Shown here in pieces: positions 25,601 through 32,819 of a stretch of DNA of 64,000 bases. The notes beneath the pieces were generated by a model. It was given only the letters and a program-made list of their open reading frames with translations, was not told the origin of the DNA and ran no database searches. The stretch covers positions 1-64,000 of the forward strand of contig CAWGOZ010000004.1 of the NCBI GenBank assembly GCA_963824345.1, read 5' to 3'. Source of the stretch: Palsa-89 sp963824345. GTDB lineage: Bacteria; Acidobacteriota; Terriglobia; Bryobacterales; Bryobacteraceae. Both the position numbers and the translations under genes were made by a program. Within the stretch, counting starts at the first letter, position 1. Every line of letters starts with the position of its first letter.

Positions 25601-26231
25601 GCCCCGCCAGCATGGTGCCCATGGCCTCGATGGTTCCGGAGATCATGATCGGGATATGCTCGCCCAGCTCGTGCCGCAGCCGTTCGATGGCCACCAGCGC
25701 GGCCTTCACCGTGCGGGTGTCCTGACAGGTTTCAAGTAACAGTAGATCCGAGCCGCCCTCCAGCAGCGCGCCGGCCTGTTCATAGAAATTGTCAATGAGT
25801 TGGGGAAACGTGACGCCGCCGGTGACGCTGATGGCTTTGGTGGTGGGACCCATGGCGCCCGCCACGAAACGGGGCTTGCCGGAGGTGGAGAATTGGTCGG
25901 CCGCCTGCCGGGCCAGCCGTGCTGCCTGAAGGTTCAACGCATGCGCATCGCCTTCCAGGCCGTACTCGGCCAGCACCAATCTGGCGCCGCCAAACGAATT
26001 GGTTTCCACGATGTCCGCGCCCGCTTCGAGGTAAGCCCGATGGATATCCAGCACCACGTCCGGCCGGGTGCGCACCAGATTCTCATTGCAGCCTTCCAGA
26101 GACGCGCCGCCGAAGTCCGCCGCGCTGAGATGGCGCTGCTGGAGCATGGTCCCCATGGCGCCGTCCAAAATCAGGACGCGCTGCGCGAGAAGATCCTCCA
26201 GGGTCTGTTGACGCGTGGCCCGCTCAGTCAT
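22659..26231 (-). CDS. metH: Cobalamin-dependent methionine synthase
   Basis: A 1190-residue protein with all four MetH modules. Homocysteine domain (about 10-320) with zinc ligands in GLNCATG (about 233) and GGCCGTT (about 295). Pterin domain (about 340-610, GERTNVIGSRLF and IMIDTTDS). Cobalamin domain (about 650-880) with the lower axial His in DVHDIGKNLV (about 760). Reactivation domain (about 910-1190) with SFGYPACPNLDDQQ. It transfers methyl from methyl-THF to homocysteine through B12. The ATG overlaps the stop of the MTHFR fusion gene by four bases. Confidence 0.97.
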   Translation of the reverse strand: MTERATRQQTLEDLLAQRVLILDGAMGTMLQQRHLSAADFGGASLEGCNENLVRTRPDVVLDIHRAYLEAGADIVETNSFGGARLVLAEYGLEGDAHALNLQAARLARQAADQFSTSGKPRFVAGAMGPTTKAISVTGGVTFPQLIDNFYEQAGALLEGGSDLLLLETCQDTRTVKAALVAIERLRHELGEHIPIMISGTIEAMGTMLAGQTADAFCASVAHADLLSIGLNCATGPEFMTDHLRTISEMSPFRVSCYPNAGLPDEEGKYLATPESLASHLERFLDLGWLNMVGGCCGTTDAHIRAIAQMAEGKRPRRTPERSHRSYYSGIELVEADESNRPLVVGERTNVIGSRLFKDLIAGENWEEASEIARRQVKNGAHIADVCLQSSDRDEIQDIPHFYEQLIRKVRAPIMIDTTDSTATELALTYCQGKSIINSVNLEDGEEKFERVCPLAKRYGAALVVGCIDEDPVQAQAFTRERKLEVAERSYHLLTQKHKIPPEDIIIDPLVFPCATGDANYIGGAVETIEAIRAIKQTLPYVKTILGISNISFGLPPAAREVVNSVFLYYCTKAGLDLAIVNAEKLERFASIPEIERRLAHDLLFNAPPADAPPADVDETLRGAPADWREQSHVQRAAINQFHIAAITAHFRQATKRSKQLAEDLSLDQRLANYIVEGSKDGLIADLDRKREEGADPLDIVNGPLMDGMSEVGRLFNNNELIVAEVLQSAEAMKTAVSHLERFMKKGEASARGKIILATVKGDVHDIGKNLVEIILANNGYSVVNLGIRVPPEALISAYFEHQPDAIGLSGLLVKSTQQMVSTAGDFKAAGIRVPLLVGGAALSEKFTRTKIAPAYGETTCYAKDAMTGLSLMNQLMDPAGREAILEQNRATQAPVAEPQVEPPAPPATDRRSGKVRTDLSIPPAPYLDRRVRAVPNLAEVWSYINPYMLYGRHLGYKGNFETGLHERDPKALALLRQMDELKQQAAQFMKVRSVWQFFEAERDGNAIHLFAPGESRPLHSFRFGRQLREDGLCLSDYILDPQAGRRDHLALFVVTAGAGIRERSEQWKQAGDFFKAHAIQALAIETAEACAEWLHRRIREDWGFPDPASMTMQERFTSRYHGKRYSFGYPACPNLDDQQGLWELLKPEDIGVQLTEGMMMEPEASVSALVFHHPDCAYFSAGEAEPALAS

Positions 26232-28114
26232 TCTCTAGAACCGATGGCCTCCGCCACTTCCACGGCCAATTGGTAGCGGCCGAAGGGAGCGCTCAGTTGG
26301 ACGCCTTCGACCATGGGCCGCACCTGCGCCACCATCTCCCGGGCGATCGCCACGCCTTCCTGGCGGGCTTTCTCCTGATTGTCGGCGCGGCGCATGCGTT
26401 CCACGAACCGCGGGGGAACATGCACCCTCAGCTCGTTCATCATGAACTCCGCGTTGCGCAGGCTGGAGAGCGGCCAGATCCCGCAGATCACCGGGATCCG
26501 GACGTGTTCAATGCGCTTGAGAAAAATCTCCAGCAGGTCCAGATCGAATACCGGCTGTGTTACGACATACTCCGCCCCGGCCTGGACCTTCCACTCGAAT
26601 CGGCGGACCTCCTCGTCCATATCGAGCGCTCCAGGATCGGCCCCGCAGCCGATGACGAGCGCGGTCTGGGATCCCAGCGGGTTGCCGCCGATATCCAAGC
26701 CGCGATTGAGATTCTTGACGATGTTGATCAGGCCGATGGAATCGATATCGAACACGGCCGTGGCGCCCGGGTACATGCCCATGCGCGGAGGATCGCCGGT
26801 GATGCAGATCAGATTGCGGATCCCCACCGTGTGGGCTCCCAGCAACTCGGACTGAATGCCCAGAATGTTGCGGTCCCGGCAACAGAAGTGGTTCACGGCT
26901 TCAATTCCCGCCTGCTGCTGGATGAGCTGGCAGGTAGCCTGGGCACTGACGCGGGCGCTGGCTCGGGGGCCGTCCGGGACGTTGATGCAGTCGATCCCAT
27001 GTTCGGCGCAAAGCCGCGCACCCGCAATTTCTTTGGAAGCGTCCAATCCGCGTGGCGGCAGGATTTCCACCATGGCCACGAATTTTCCGGCGGCCAGTTT
27101 GGCGCCGAGCTTGGACTTTTCCGCCATCGGAATCGGCGTTAGTCCCTGGGATTTGGATTCGAGCTCCGCACTCGGGCCGCCTGGCGCCGCGCTGTCCCGA
27201 GACCCTTCCCTCAGTTGCAGGGAGTGGGTTTCGGAACGAATCAGCTTGATGTGCTCCGGCGTGGTGCCGCAGCAGCCTCCGATGATCTTCACCCCCGCCA
27301 GCAGGAGCCGCCGGGCGTATTGCGCCATGTACTCCGGCGAGCACAGATAAATATTGCGGCCTTCCACGCGCGTGGGGATTCCGGCGTTCGGCATTGCGCT
27401 CAAGGGCTTGGAGGACAGCCGGGCCAGCTGCTCGATGACCTCGAACGTAGTCTTGGGCCCAACCGAACAGTTGACTCCGATGACATCCACGGGCCAGGAG
27501 TTCATCTCGCGGCTGAAAGTCTCCACGGTTGCGCCGCTGGCCAGGCATCCGAAATCGTCGACCGCCAACTGCGCCACGATCACCAGATCGGCCCCGGCAG
27601 CTTCGCGGGCCGCCAGAACCGCTTCGCGCAGCTCATTCAAATCGCCGAAAGTCTCCAGGATCAGCAGGTCCACTCCGGCGCCCACCAGCGCTTCGGCTTG
27701 TTCGCGAAAAATAGCGCGGGCTTCGCTGAAAGAAAGAGGGCCAAGCGGTTCCAGGTGGACGCCCAACGGACCCATGGCGCCGGCGACGAACGGGCCGCCG
27801 CGCGAGGCTTCCCGAGCCAGCCGGACGCCGGCCTCGTTGATTGCGTGGAGCCTTTCGGAGAACCCAAATCCGGCCAGACGGAGGCGATTGGCTCCGTAGG
27901 TATTCGTCTCCAAAATCTCAGCTCCGGCATCCGCGTAATCGCGATGAATCTGGCGGACCAGGTCGGGCGATGACAGGTTCAGCTCATCGAAGCAGCGGTT
28001 GATGAAGACGCCGGAGGAGTACAGCATAGTGGCCATGGCGCCGTCGGCAACCAGGACGCGCTGCGCCAGGCGTTGCCTGAATTCGAGCGAACGATTGGTT
28101 AGTGTAGTCGTCAT
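26228..28114 (-). CDS. Homocysteine S-methyltransferase / methylene-THF reductase fusion
   Basis: About 628 residues. The N-terminal half (about 1-310) is a homocysteine methyltransferase domain: VLVADGAMATMLYSSG, ILETNTYGANRLRL, GVNCSVGP and KIIGGCCGTTPEHI with the three Zn cysteines. The C-terminal half (about 340-628) is a methylenetetrahydrofolate reductase (MetF) with EILPPRGLD and LICITGDPPRMG. This is the YitJ-type fusion known in Firmicutes and other bacteria. I choose the ATG at 28114; an ATG at 28150 is possible. It opens the operon with metH, fhs and the cyclohydrolase-type gene. Confidence 0.92.
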   Translation of the reverse strand: MTTTLTNRSLEFRQRLAQRVLVADGAMATMLYSSGVFINRCFDELNLSSPDLVRQIHRDYADAGAEILETNTYGANRLRLAGFGFSERLHAINEAGVRLAREASRGGPFVAGAMGPLGVHLEPLGPLSFSEARAIFREQAEALVGAGVDLLILETFGDLNELREAVLAAREAAGADLVIVAQLAVDDFGCLASGATVETFSREMNSWPVDVIGVNCSVGPKTTFEVIEQLARLSSKPLSAMPNAGIPTRVEGRNIYLCSPEYMAQYARRLLLAGVKIIGGCCGTTPEHIKLIRSETHSLQLREGSRDSAAPGGPSAELESKSQGLTPIPMAEKSKLGAKLAAGKFVAMVEILPPRGLDASKEIAGARLCAEHGIDCINVPDGPRASARVSAQATCQLIQQQAGIEAVNHFCCRDRNILGIQSELLGAHTVGIRNLICITGDPPRMGMYPGATAVFDIDSIGLINIVKNLNRGLDIGGNPLGSQTALVIGCGADPGALDMDEEVRRFEWKVQAGAEYVVTQPVFDLDLLEIFLKRIEHVRIPVICGIWPLSSLRNAEFMMNELRVHVPPRFVERMRRADNQEKARQEGVAIAREMVAQVRPMVEGVQLSAPFGRYQLAVEVAEAIGSRE

Positions 28115-28308
28115 GTATACGGCGGTCGATTGAGCGAAAGCCCCGCCCATCCACTGATCGGCAGTGTTCCTCTCTTATTTTAGGCCCTGGTGGGGTGCGC
28201 GGCTCGGACGGAAGGAAAAAAACCCAAATGCAAAGGGTGGCAGCAGATGAAAGCCGATCAACGCGGATCGAAAGCAATGGACCTAAGTTTGCCTATATCT
28301 TTGCTAAA

Positions 28309-28986
28309 TCAGAGTCCTGTACCGGCGGCGCGGTGGGGAGGCTGCATGTAAAAGCGCACATGTTCAATGTGGCGCGATTCGTTGATGCGCATCAGGCGTT
28401 GAGCGAAGGCTTCGACTTGGTCTCTTGAGAAAACGAACCCGTCTTGTGCGGGGTCGTATGGAATGCCTTTGTGTTTATGGAGTTCCAGGAGGGCCGCGGC
28501 TTGTTTGAGGTCGCGCTCCTGCTGGTGGCGGCGCTCGGCCTGGATTTCGCGGAGGTGGTCAACAGTCTTTTGGAACTGGCGGGAGAGCCGCTGGTAGTGA
28601 AGGCCGAGGGTGGCGAGGGCGCGGTGGGCGTCGACGATGTCGAACGCTATTTCTTGATTAGGCTGGCGAGCTTGATCGTTGGGTGGATTGGCGGCGCGGT
28701 CAAGGAGAGCGGCTTCGAGCGACGGGATGCGGTTGATGCGCCAGGCGGTGTCGGCGAGTTCCTGGGTGAGCTGGGTCTCGGTGGGGGTCGCCGGTTGGTA
28801 TTCGCCGTAGAACTGGCGGCAGTGGAGCTGGTAGGCGGCGGGGTCCTCAGTCGCGAGAACGGGAGAGCGGCTGGTGAGGCCGTGGGTAAGGGCATTCATG
28901 GAAGAACGCTGTTTGCCGGCAGCGGTGCGGGGGCCGGTGGAGCGATTGGGGGTTTGCGGTTGGGGATTGGGGATTGGGTTTGTCAT
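28309..28986 (-). CDS. Hypothetical protein with a GPRT-KQRSSxNALxHGL motif
   Basis: A 225-residue protein. The N-terminus carries STGPRTAAGKQRSSMNALTH and GLTSRSPV, a motif recurrent in acidobacterial and planctomycete hypothetical proteins. The rest is helical (QLTQELADTAWRINRIPSLE, QFQKTVDHLREIQAERRHQQ). I choose the ATG at 28986, with CGAGG upstream; an ATG at 29013 is also possible. No function is known. Such proteins are often multi-copy and may belong to a mobile or phage-derived gene family, which is inference. Confidence 0.6.
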   Translation of the reverse strand: MTNPIPNPQPQTPNRSTGPRTAAGKQRSSMNALTHGLTSRSPVLATEDPAAYQLHCRQFYGEYQPATPTETQLTQELADTAWRINRIPSLEAALLDRAANPPNDQARQPNQEIAFDIVDAHRALATLGLHYQRLSRQFQKTVDHLREIQAERRHQQERDLKQAAALLELHKHKGIPYDPAQDGFVFSRDQVEAFAQRLMRINESRHIEHVRFYMQPPHRAAGTGL

Positions 28987-29201
28987 GGAGTACCTCGGGA
29001 GCAGTTTTAGCATGGGAGGGTGGCGCTTTCGCGGGCGGGGAGCCGGATGCTGTTGAGTGGGTTGGGAAGATGGATGGGGGAGCAGCGTGATCGCATGAGG
29101 CGCGGTTTCAAGCAGCGTTTTCTCCGGGTCTTTTCTGCCTTGCCGGCACGTTGTGTTTGACGGCCGCCGGGATAGACGGCAGCGGGGCGGCCTCGGCGCC
29201 G

Positions 29202-29219
29202 GTATAACTCGGGTTATAC
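29202..29219. promoter_or_regulatory. Operator-like inverted repeat of the MazF-type locus
   Basis: A perfect 7-bp inverted repeat, GTATAAC-TCGG-GTTATAC, lies 7 bp before the antitoxin ATG. TA-rich half sites give it a promoter/operator look. The ribbon-helix-helix antitoxin downstream probably binds here to repress its own operon. Confidence 0.6.
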
Positions 29220-29226
29220 TAGAAAT

Positions 29227-29463
29227 ATGAAAACGGCTGTTTCTCTGCCCGATGAAATTTTCCGCCAAGCCGAGGCCACCGCCAAAAAGTTGCGTATGTC
29301 GCGAAGCCGCCTCTACGCCACCGCCATCTCGGAATACCTGGAGCGTCATCGCGCCGATTCGGTGACGGAGCGCCTGAATCGGGTGTACTCCAAGCACGAT
29401 TCTAAGCTGGACCCCGCGTGGGAGCGAGCGATGCTACAAACGCTCGCCAAAGATCCCTGGTAG
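29227..29463 (+). CDS. Ribbon-helix-helix antitoxin
   Basis: A 78-residue protein with a CopG/MazE-like ribbon-helix-helix fold: strand MKTAVSLPDEIF, helix RQAEATAKKLRMS, then SRSRLYATAISEYLERHR. The C-terminal tail would bind the toxin. The toxin ATG begins four bases after its stop, as usual for type II modules. Confidence 0.85.
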   Translation: MKTAVSLPDEIFRQAEATAKKLRMSRSRLYATAISEYLERHRADSVTERLNRVYSKHDSKLDPAWERAMLQTLAKDPW

Positions 29464-29467
29464 TTGA

Positions 29468-29815
29468 ATGTCGGACGTGCAACGCGGCGAGATCTGGTGG
29501 GCGGACTTGCCCGAACCACGCGGTTCGGAAACGGGCTTCCCGCGACCGGTCCTCGTCGTTCAGGCCGATGCCTTCAATCAAAGCCGCATCCGCACGGTGA
29601 TCATTGCTGCAATCACAAGCAACCTAGCGCTTTCGAGCGCGCCTGGTAATGTGCCGTTGCCACGTAATGTCTCGGGGCTGCGCGAGGAGTCCGTTATTAA
29701 TGTTTCCCAGCTTGCGGCGATTGACCGCGGTTTCCTTACTGATTACATCGGCAAAATTCCGCCGCGGATGCAAACATCCGTGGACGCTGGTTTGCGGCTG
29801 GTTCTGGCGCTCTAG
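29468..29815 (+). CDS. MazF/PemK-family mRNA interferase toxin
   Basis: A 115-residue protein with the PemK/MazF pattern: VQRGEIWWADLPEPRGSE, then PRPVLVVQADAFN, TVIIAAITSNL, VPLPRNVSGLREESVINVSQ and DRGFLTDYIGKIP. The conserved Arg of RPVLVVQ and the Ser/Thr of the SNL loop are the usual catalytic positions of these endoribonucleases. It is intact and paired with the RHH antitoxin just upstream. Confidence 0.9.
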   Translation: MSDVQRGEIWWADLPEPRGSETGFPRPVLVVQADAFNQSRIRTVIIAAITSNLALSSAPGNVPLPRNVSGLREESVINVSQLAAIDRGFLTDYIGKIPPRMQTSVDAGLRLVLAL

Positions 29816-29838
29816 AAACAACTTCTTCAGCACGGTTT

Positions 29839-29879
29839 CTTCCGATTCGCTCGCTGCCGCCGGTTGCACGTTGCCGATC
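29839..29879 (-). pseudogene. Remnant of the 3' end of a metVF-type gene
   Basis: These 41 bp match 30344-30384, the 3' end of the metVF gene, at 35 of 41 positions. On the minus strand they read IGNVQPAAASESEE, against IGNVQPVAASEAEE in the intact gene. No other part of the gene is present. It looks like a leftover of a local duplication. The remainder of 29816-30311 has no convincing gene apart from the weak 29963-30136 frame. Confidence 0.5.
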
Positions 29880-29962
29880 GCCCGGCGCGAACGGGTTCTC
29901 CGCGCCGGCCTGGTCGGCTAGGGGATGGGCGAGTGCCTTAATGAGCAGCTGCCGTGGGCGGT

Positions 29963-30136
29963 TCACGATGAAAATAGGTCCTTGCCGATAGAATGCCCTT
30001 GCGTCCGCAGGGATTCCGAGTGCCGAAGGTATTCCAGAAGGCCGGGATCGGCGCGTGGGTCGCTCAGCCGAAGCTTGTGTTTGTTGCGCCGGAAGAATTG
30101 AGCAACCAAACGCGCGACAGAGTAAAAAATCGGCAT
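29963..30136 (-). CDS. Possible small protein downstream of metVF
   Basis: A 57-codon open frame begins MPIFYSVARLVAQFFRRN and ends IGKDLFSS. It is codirectional with metVF, 175 bp downstream. The composition is plausible for a short basic protein, but there is no family match or clear ribosome site. It may be chance. Confidence 0.25.
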   Translation of the reverse strand: MPIFYSVARLVAQFFRRNKHKLRLSDPRADPGLLEYLRHSESLRTQGHSIGKDLFSS

Positions 30137-30311
30137 CGACGTGCTCCGCTACCGTTGGGTGGATGACGAGCTAGATTTCCCAGGCCTATCGAATTGGCGG
30201 TTCTGAATCCAGCTTCCCGGCAATCCTCCGCCGTGTCCACGCGACCAAGTTGCGCGCCGGCGGCCTCACGGGAGTTAGACAAGAACGATCGCTCACGCGC
30301 GCGGATGCGAA

Positions 30312-31817
30312 TTACTTCGCGCCGTGCGTTTTGACGAGCGACTCTTCCGCTTCGCTGGCCGCCACCGGTTGCACATTGCCGATTGTAACCAGCGGCTGTG
30401 CGTGCCCGGGGCGGCTGTCGCGATCGAGGAAATAATTGATGTAGGAGCTGGTCCCTTGCAAGGAGCGGTTCCGCGGAGGGATGTAGGTTTTCAACTCGTC
30501 GACGCGCTGGGCGGACTTGGCACGCTGGTAGACCTCCACCCAGATGCACGCCTGCTCGGGGATCACCTCGCACTGGCCGTTGGAGGTGCCGCCGCAGGGT
30601 CCGTTGCGCATGTTCTTGGGACAGGTCATCGGGCAGACGTATTCCATCAAGCCCAGAACGCAATTGCCGCAAGCCTGGCATCCAAAGACCGGTTTCTTAA
30701 AGGCCAACTCGGCCTCTTCCAAGGCATGCGCAGCCGCGGGGCGCTTATCGATCCAGCGCAGGATGCCCGTCAAGACCGTGCGCAGCGGGGCCGGAGTGTT
30801 GGCCGGCTCGATGACATCGAAGAGTTTCTGCGTGAATTCGCGCGGCTTGGGCGGAGCCGGCGGCGAATCGTAGAAATAGAATCCGCCCTTGGCGCCGTAA
30901 CTCATTTCCTCGGCCAGTTCCTCCCAGCGCGGGGCCAGAGCTTCGGAACGGCGGATGATCCAGCGAATGTTCTCGGCTTGATGATTGCCGCCAAGGTAGG
31001 CACCCGCGTACCCCAGGCCTCGCACGATGGCTACCATTTGCGCGGCGCGTTCCAACCGCGCGGCCATGCCTTTGTCCGCCGCTTTCGCTTCGACCTGGAT
31101 CTTTTCAAGCAGTTCGGGCGAAACCCAGCATCCAGGCGGCTCGCCTTTCGACATTCTCTCGGCCGCCTTGGGGGGCAGCACGTACACGTTGCCAAGCACG
31201 GGCGTCTTCAAGCCGCGCTCGTCCAGGTAGCGCTTCAGCTCGCGGAACTTGCGTGAGTCAAATCCGAGCTGCGTGACCGCGTAGTCGGCACCGGCGGCAA
31301 TCTTCTTTTCGAGCTTGAGATATTGATAGGCGCAATCCGCTTCGGTGTATTTGAACGGCGAGACCGCCACCGAGATGTGGAACGGCCAGCCCCGGGCAAC
31401 GCGCATCTCGCTGATCATTTCCACCAACTGGACCGAGTCGGCTGCGAACTCCACCGTTGCCGGCGCCGCGCCCTTGGGATAGTCGCCCGTGATGGCGAAG
31501 ACATTCTCGATCCCGAGCGCGATCAGATCGTCCAGAGCGTTGCGGACGTCCAACGGATCGCGATTCACGCAGGTCAAGTGAATGTTGGGAACCAGACCGC
31601 GCGCACGCGCCGCCGTCCCGACGCGGATGGGATCGTGCCCCATCGCGCCGCCGGCGTAACTGGTGATGCTGCCGGCCACCACGTTTGGAATCTGCGCCAG
31701 TTCGGAGGCGACGTGCATCAGCTTCGCCTCGCGCGTGAGGCCGCTGGCGACCAACTCCACCATGTAGCAAAAATGGCCGCTGGCGAGCGCTTCCCGAACT
31801 GGATTCACGGACGGCAT
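30312..31817 (-). CDS. Methylene-THF reductase fused to a MetV-like domain
   Basis: A 501-residue protein. Residues about 1-300 are MetF-like (FCYMVELVASGLTRE, FAITGDYPKGA, YAVTQLGFDSRKF). Residues about 370-460 form a cysteine-rich module: FGCQACGNCVLG, LMEYVCPMTCPKNM and RNGPCGGTSNGQCEV. This is the MTHFR_C/MetV type (PF12225-like), a separate subunit in acetogens where it links MetF to other redox partners. Here it is fused. The gene starts directly after the stop of the MetE-like gene (TAA-ATG). It probably reduces methylene-THF to methyl-THF with an electron donor other than plain FADH2/NADH. Confidence 0.85.
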   Translation of the reverse strand: MPSVNPVREALASGHFCYMVELVASGLTREAKLMHVASELAQIPNVVAGSITSYAGGAMGHDPIRVGTAARARGLVPNIHLTCVNRDPLDVRNALDDLIALGIENVFAITGDYPKGAAPATVEFAADSVQLVEMISEMRVARGWPFHISVAVSPFKYTEADCAYQYLKLEKKIAAGADYAVTQLGFDSRKFRELKRYLDERGLKTPVLGNVYVLPPKAAERMSKGEPPGCWVSPELLEKIQVEAKAADKGMAARLERAAQMVAIVRGLGYAGAYLGGNHQAENIRWIIRRSEALAPRWEELAEEMSYGAKGGFYFYDSPPAPPKPREFTQKLFDVIEPANTPAPLRTVLTGILRWIDKRPAAAHALEEAELAFKKPVFGCQACGNCVLGLMEYVCPMTCPKNMRNGPCGGTSNGQCEVIPEQACIWVEVYQRAKSAQRVDELKTYIPPRNRSLQGTSSYINYFLDRDSRPGHAQPLVTIGNVQPVAASEAEESLVKTHGAK

Positions 31818-32819
31818 TTACGACTTACCCAACTCCTTGCGGACGATACGCGTGCCTTCCACCATGGCTCTGAGCTTGGAAAACGCCACGTCGTGCGACA
31901 AGTGGAACAGCCCACAGTCCGGAAGAATGAAGATCCGCTCCGGCGGCAGCACCTTCAAGGCTTTCTGAATGCGATCCGCCACCATCTCGGGTGTTTCGAT
32001 GTCGTCGGTTTTCACGTCGATCACGCCGACGCCCAGCTCGAAATTCGTGTTGAATTCCTTGAACAGATCCAGATCCTCGCCGCCGCGCCGCGCGAATTCC
32101 AGGGTCAACGCATGCACCTTGGCTTCCATGATGGTCGGGAACAGATACCGATAGCTGCCTTCCCAGGAAGGTTTGCCATAGCGGTTCCCATAGCAGATGT
32201 GCACCGCGATTTTGGCGTTCACGCCCTCCACCATGGTGTTCAAAACCTTCACGCACCACGGCAGGTCTTCGGGAAAGCCCGAATAATACGGCTCGTCGAT
32301 CTGGATATATTGCGCGCCCGCCTTCACCAGAGCCTTCAATTCCAGGTTCATCACCTTGGCGATATCGGTGGCCAACGCCTCTTCGCTCGGATAATATTGA
32401 TTGCGAATGCGCTTACTCAGACAATGCGGGCCGGTGATGCAGATCTTGGTTGCGCGCTCGGTGAACGCCTTCAGAAAGTTGAAATCCGGCACCAGGCCGA
32501 GCGATGCCATGGGCAGCTTGCCCTGCACCACGCTGTCGTAAAAATCGTAATAAAACTTCTTGGACGACCGGTCAATCTGCACTCCCGGTAGCCGCTCGAC
32601 GAAGTAATCCACCATGTTGTCGCGGCGCGGCTCGCCGTCGGTGACGATGTCCAGTCCAGCGATTTCTTGATCCTTAATGGCAGCCTTGGCCGCCGCGTCA
32701 TAGATCTCGTCGAGATCGTGACGGCTGATCCGCCGGGCGAAATATTCGGTCTTCAGGCGCTCCAGCCAGCCCGGCATGGCGTAGCTGCCGACCATCGTGA
32801 TAGGGAGAGTGGGAGTCAT
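31818..32819 (-). CDS. Core MetE-like methionine synthase (no folate-binding N domain)
   Basis: A 333-residue TIM-barrel protein equivalent to the catalytic half of cobalamin-independent methionine synthase. It contains TMVGSYAMPGWL, GLDIVTDGEPRRDNMVDYF, IQIDEPYYSGFPED, and the Zn ligands HICYG, a downstream Glu (LEFARRGG) and ILPDCGLFHL. The N-terminal folate-binding barrel of MetE is absent. Core-MetE proteins elsewhere take methyl from methylcorrinoids rather than methyl-THF. Gene order and TAA-ATG junctions on both sides couple it to metVF and the methyltransferase-like gene. Confidence 0.8.
   Translation of the reverse strand: MTPTLPITMVGSYAMPGWLERLKTEYFARRISRHDLDEIYDAAAKAAIKDQEIAGLDIVTDGEPRRDNMVDYFVERLPGVQIDRSSKKFYYDFYDSVVQGKLPMASLGLVPDFNFLKAFTERATKICITGPHCLSKRIRNQYYPSEEALATDIAKVMNLELKALVKAGAQYIQIDEPYYSGFPEDLPWCVKVLNTMVEGVNAKIAVHICYGNRYGKPSWEGSYRYLFPTIMEAKVHALTLEFARRGGEDLDLFKEFNTNFELGVGVIDVKTDDIETPEMVADRIQKALKVLPPERIFILPDCGLFHLSHDVAFSKLRAMVEGTRIVRKELGKS

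Noticed and set aside
28115..28308. SAM or cobalamin riboswitch upstream of the homocysteine-methyltransferase/MTHFR gene
   Set aside because: I could not find the conserved B12-box or SAM core helices in this short stretch; a covariance search would be decisive.
28444..29010. Plus-strand open frame of 188 codons
   Set aside because: It is antisense to the GPRT-motif gene and has Gly/Val-rich shadow composition.
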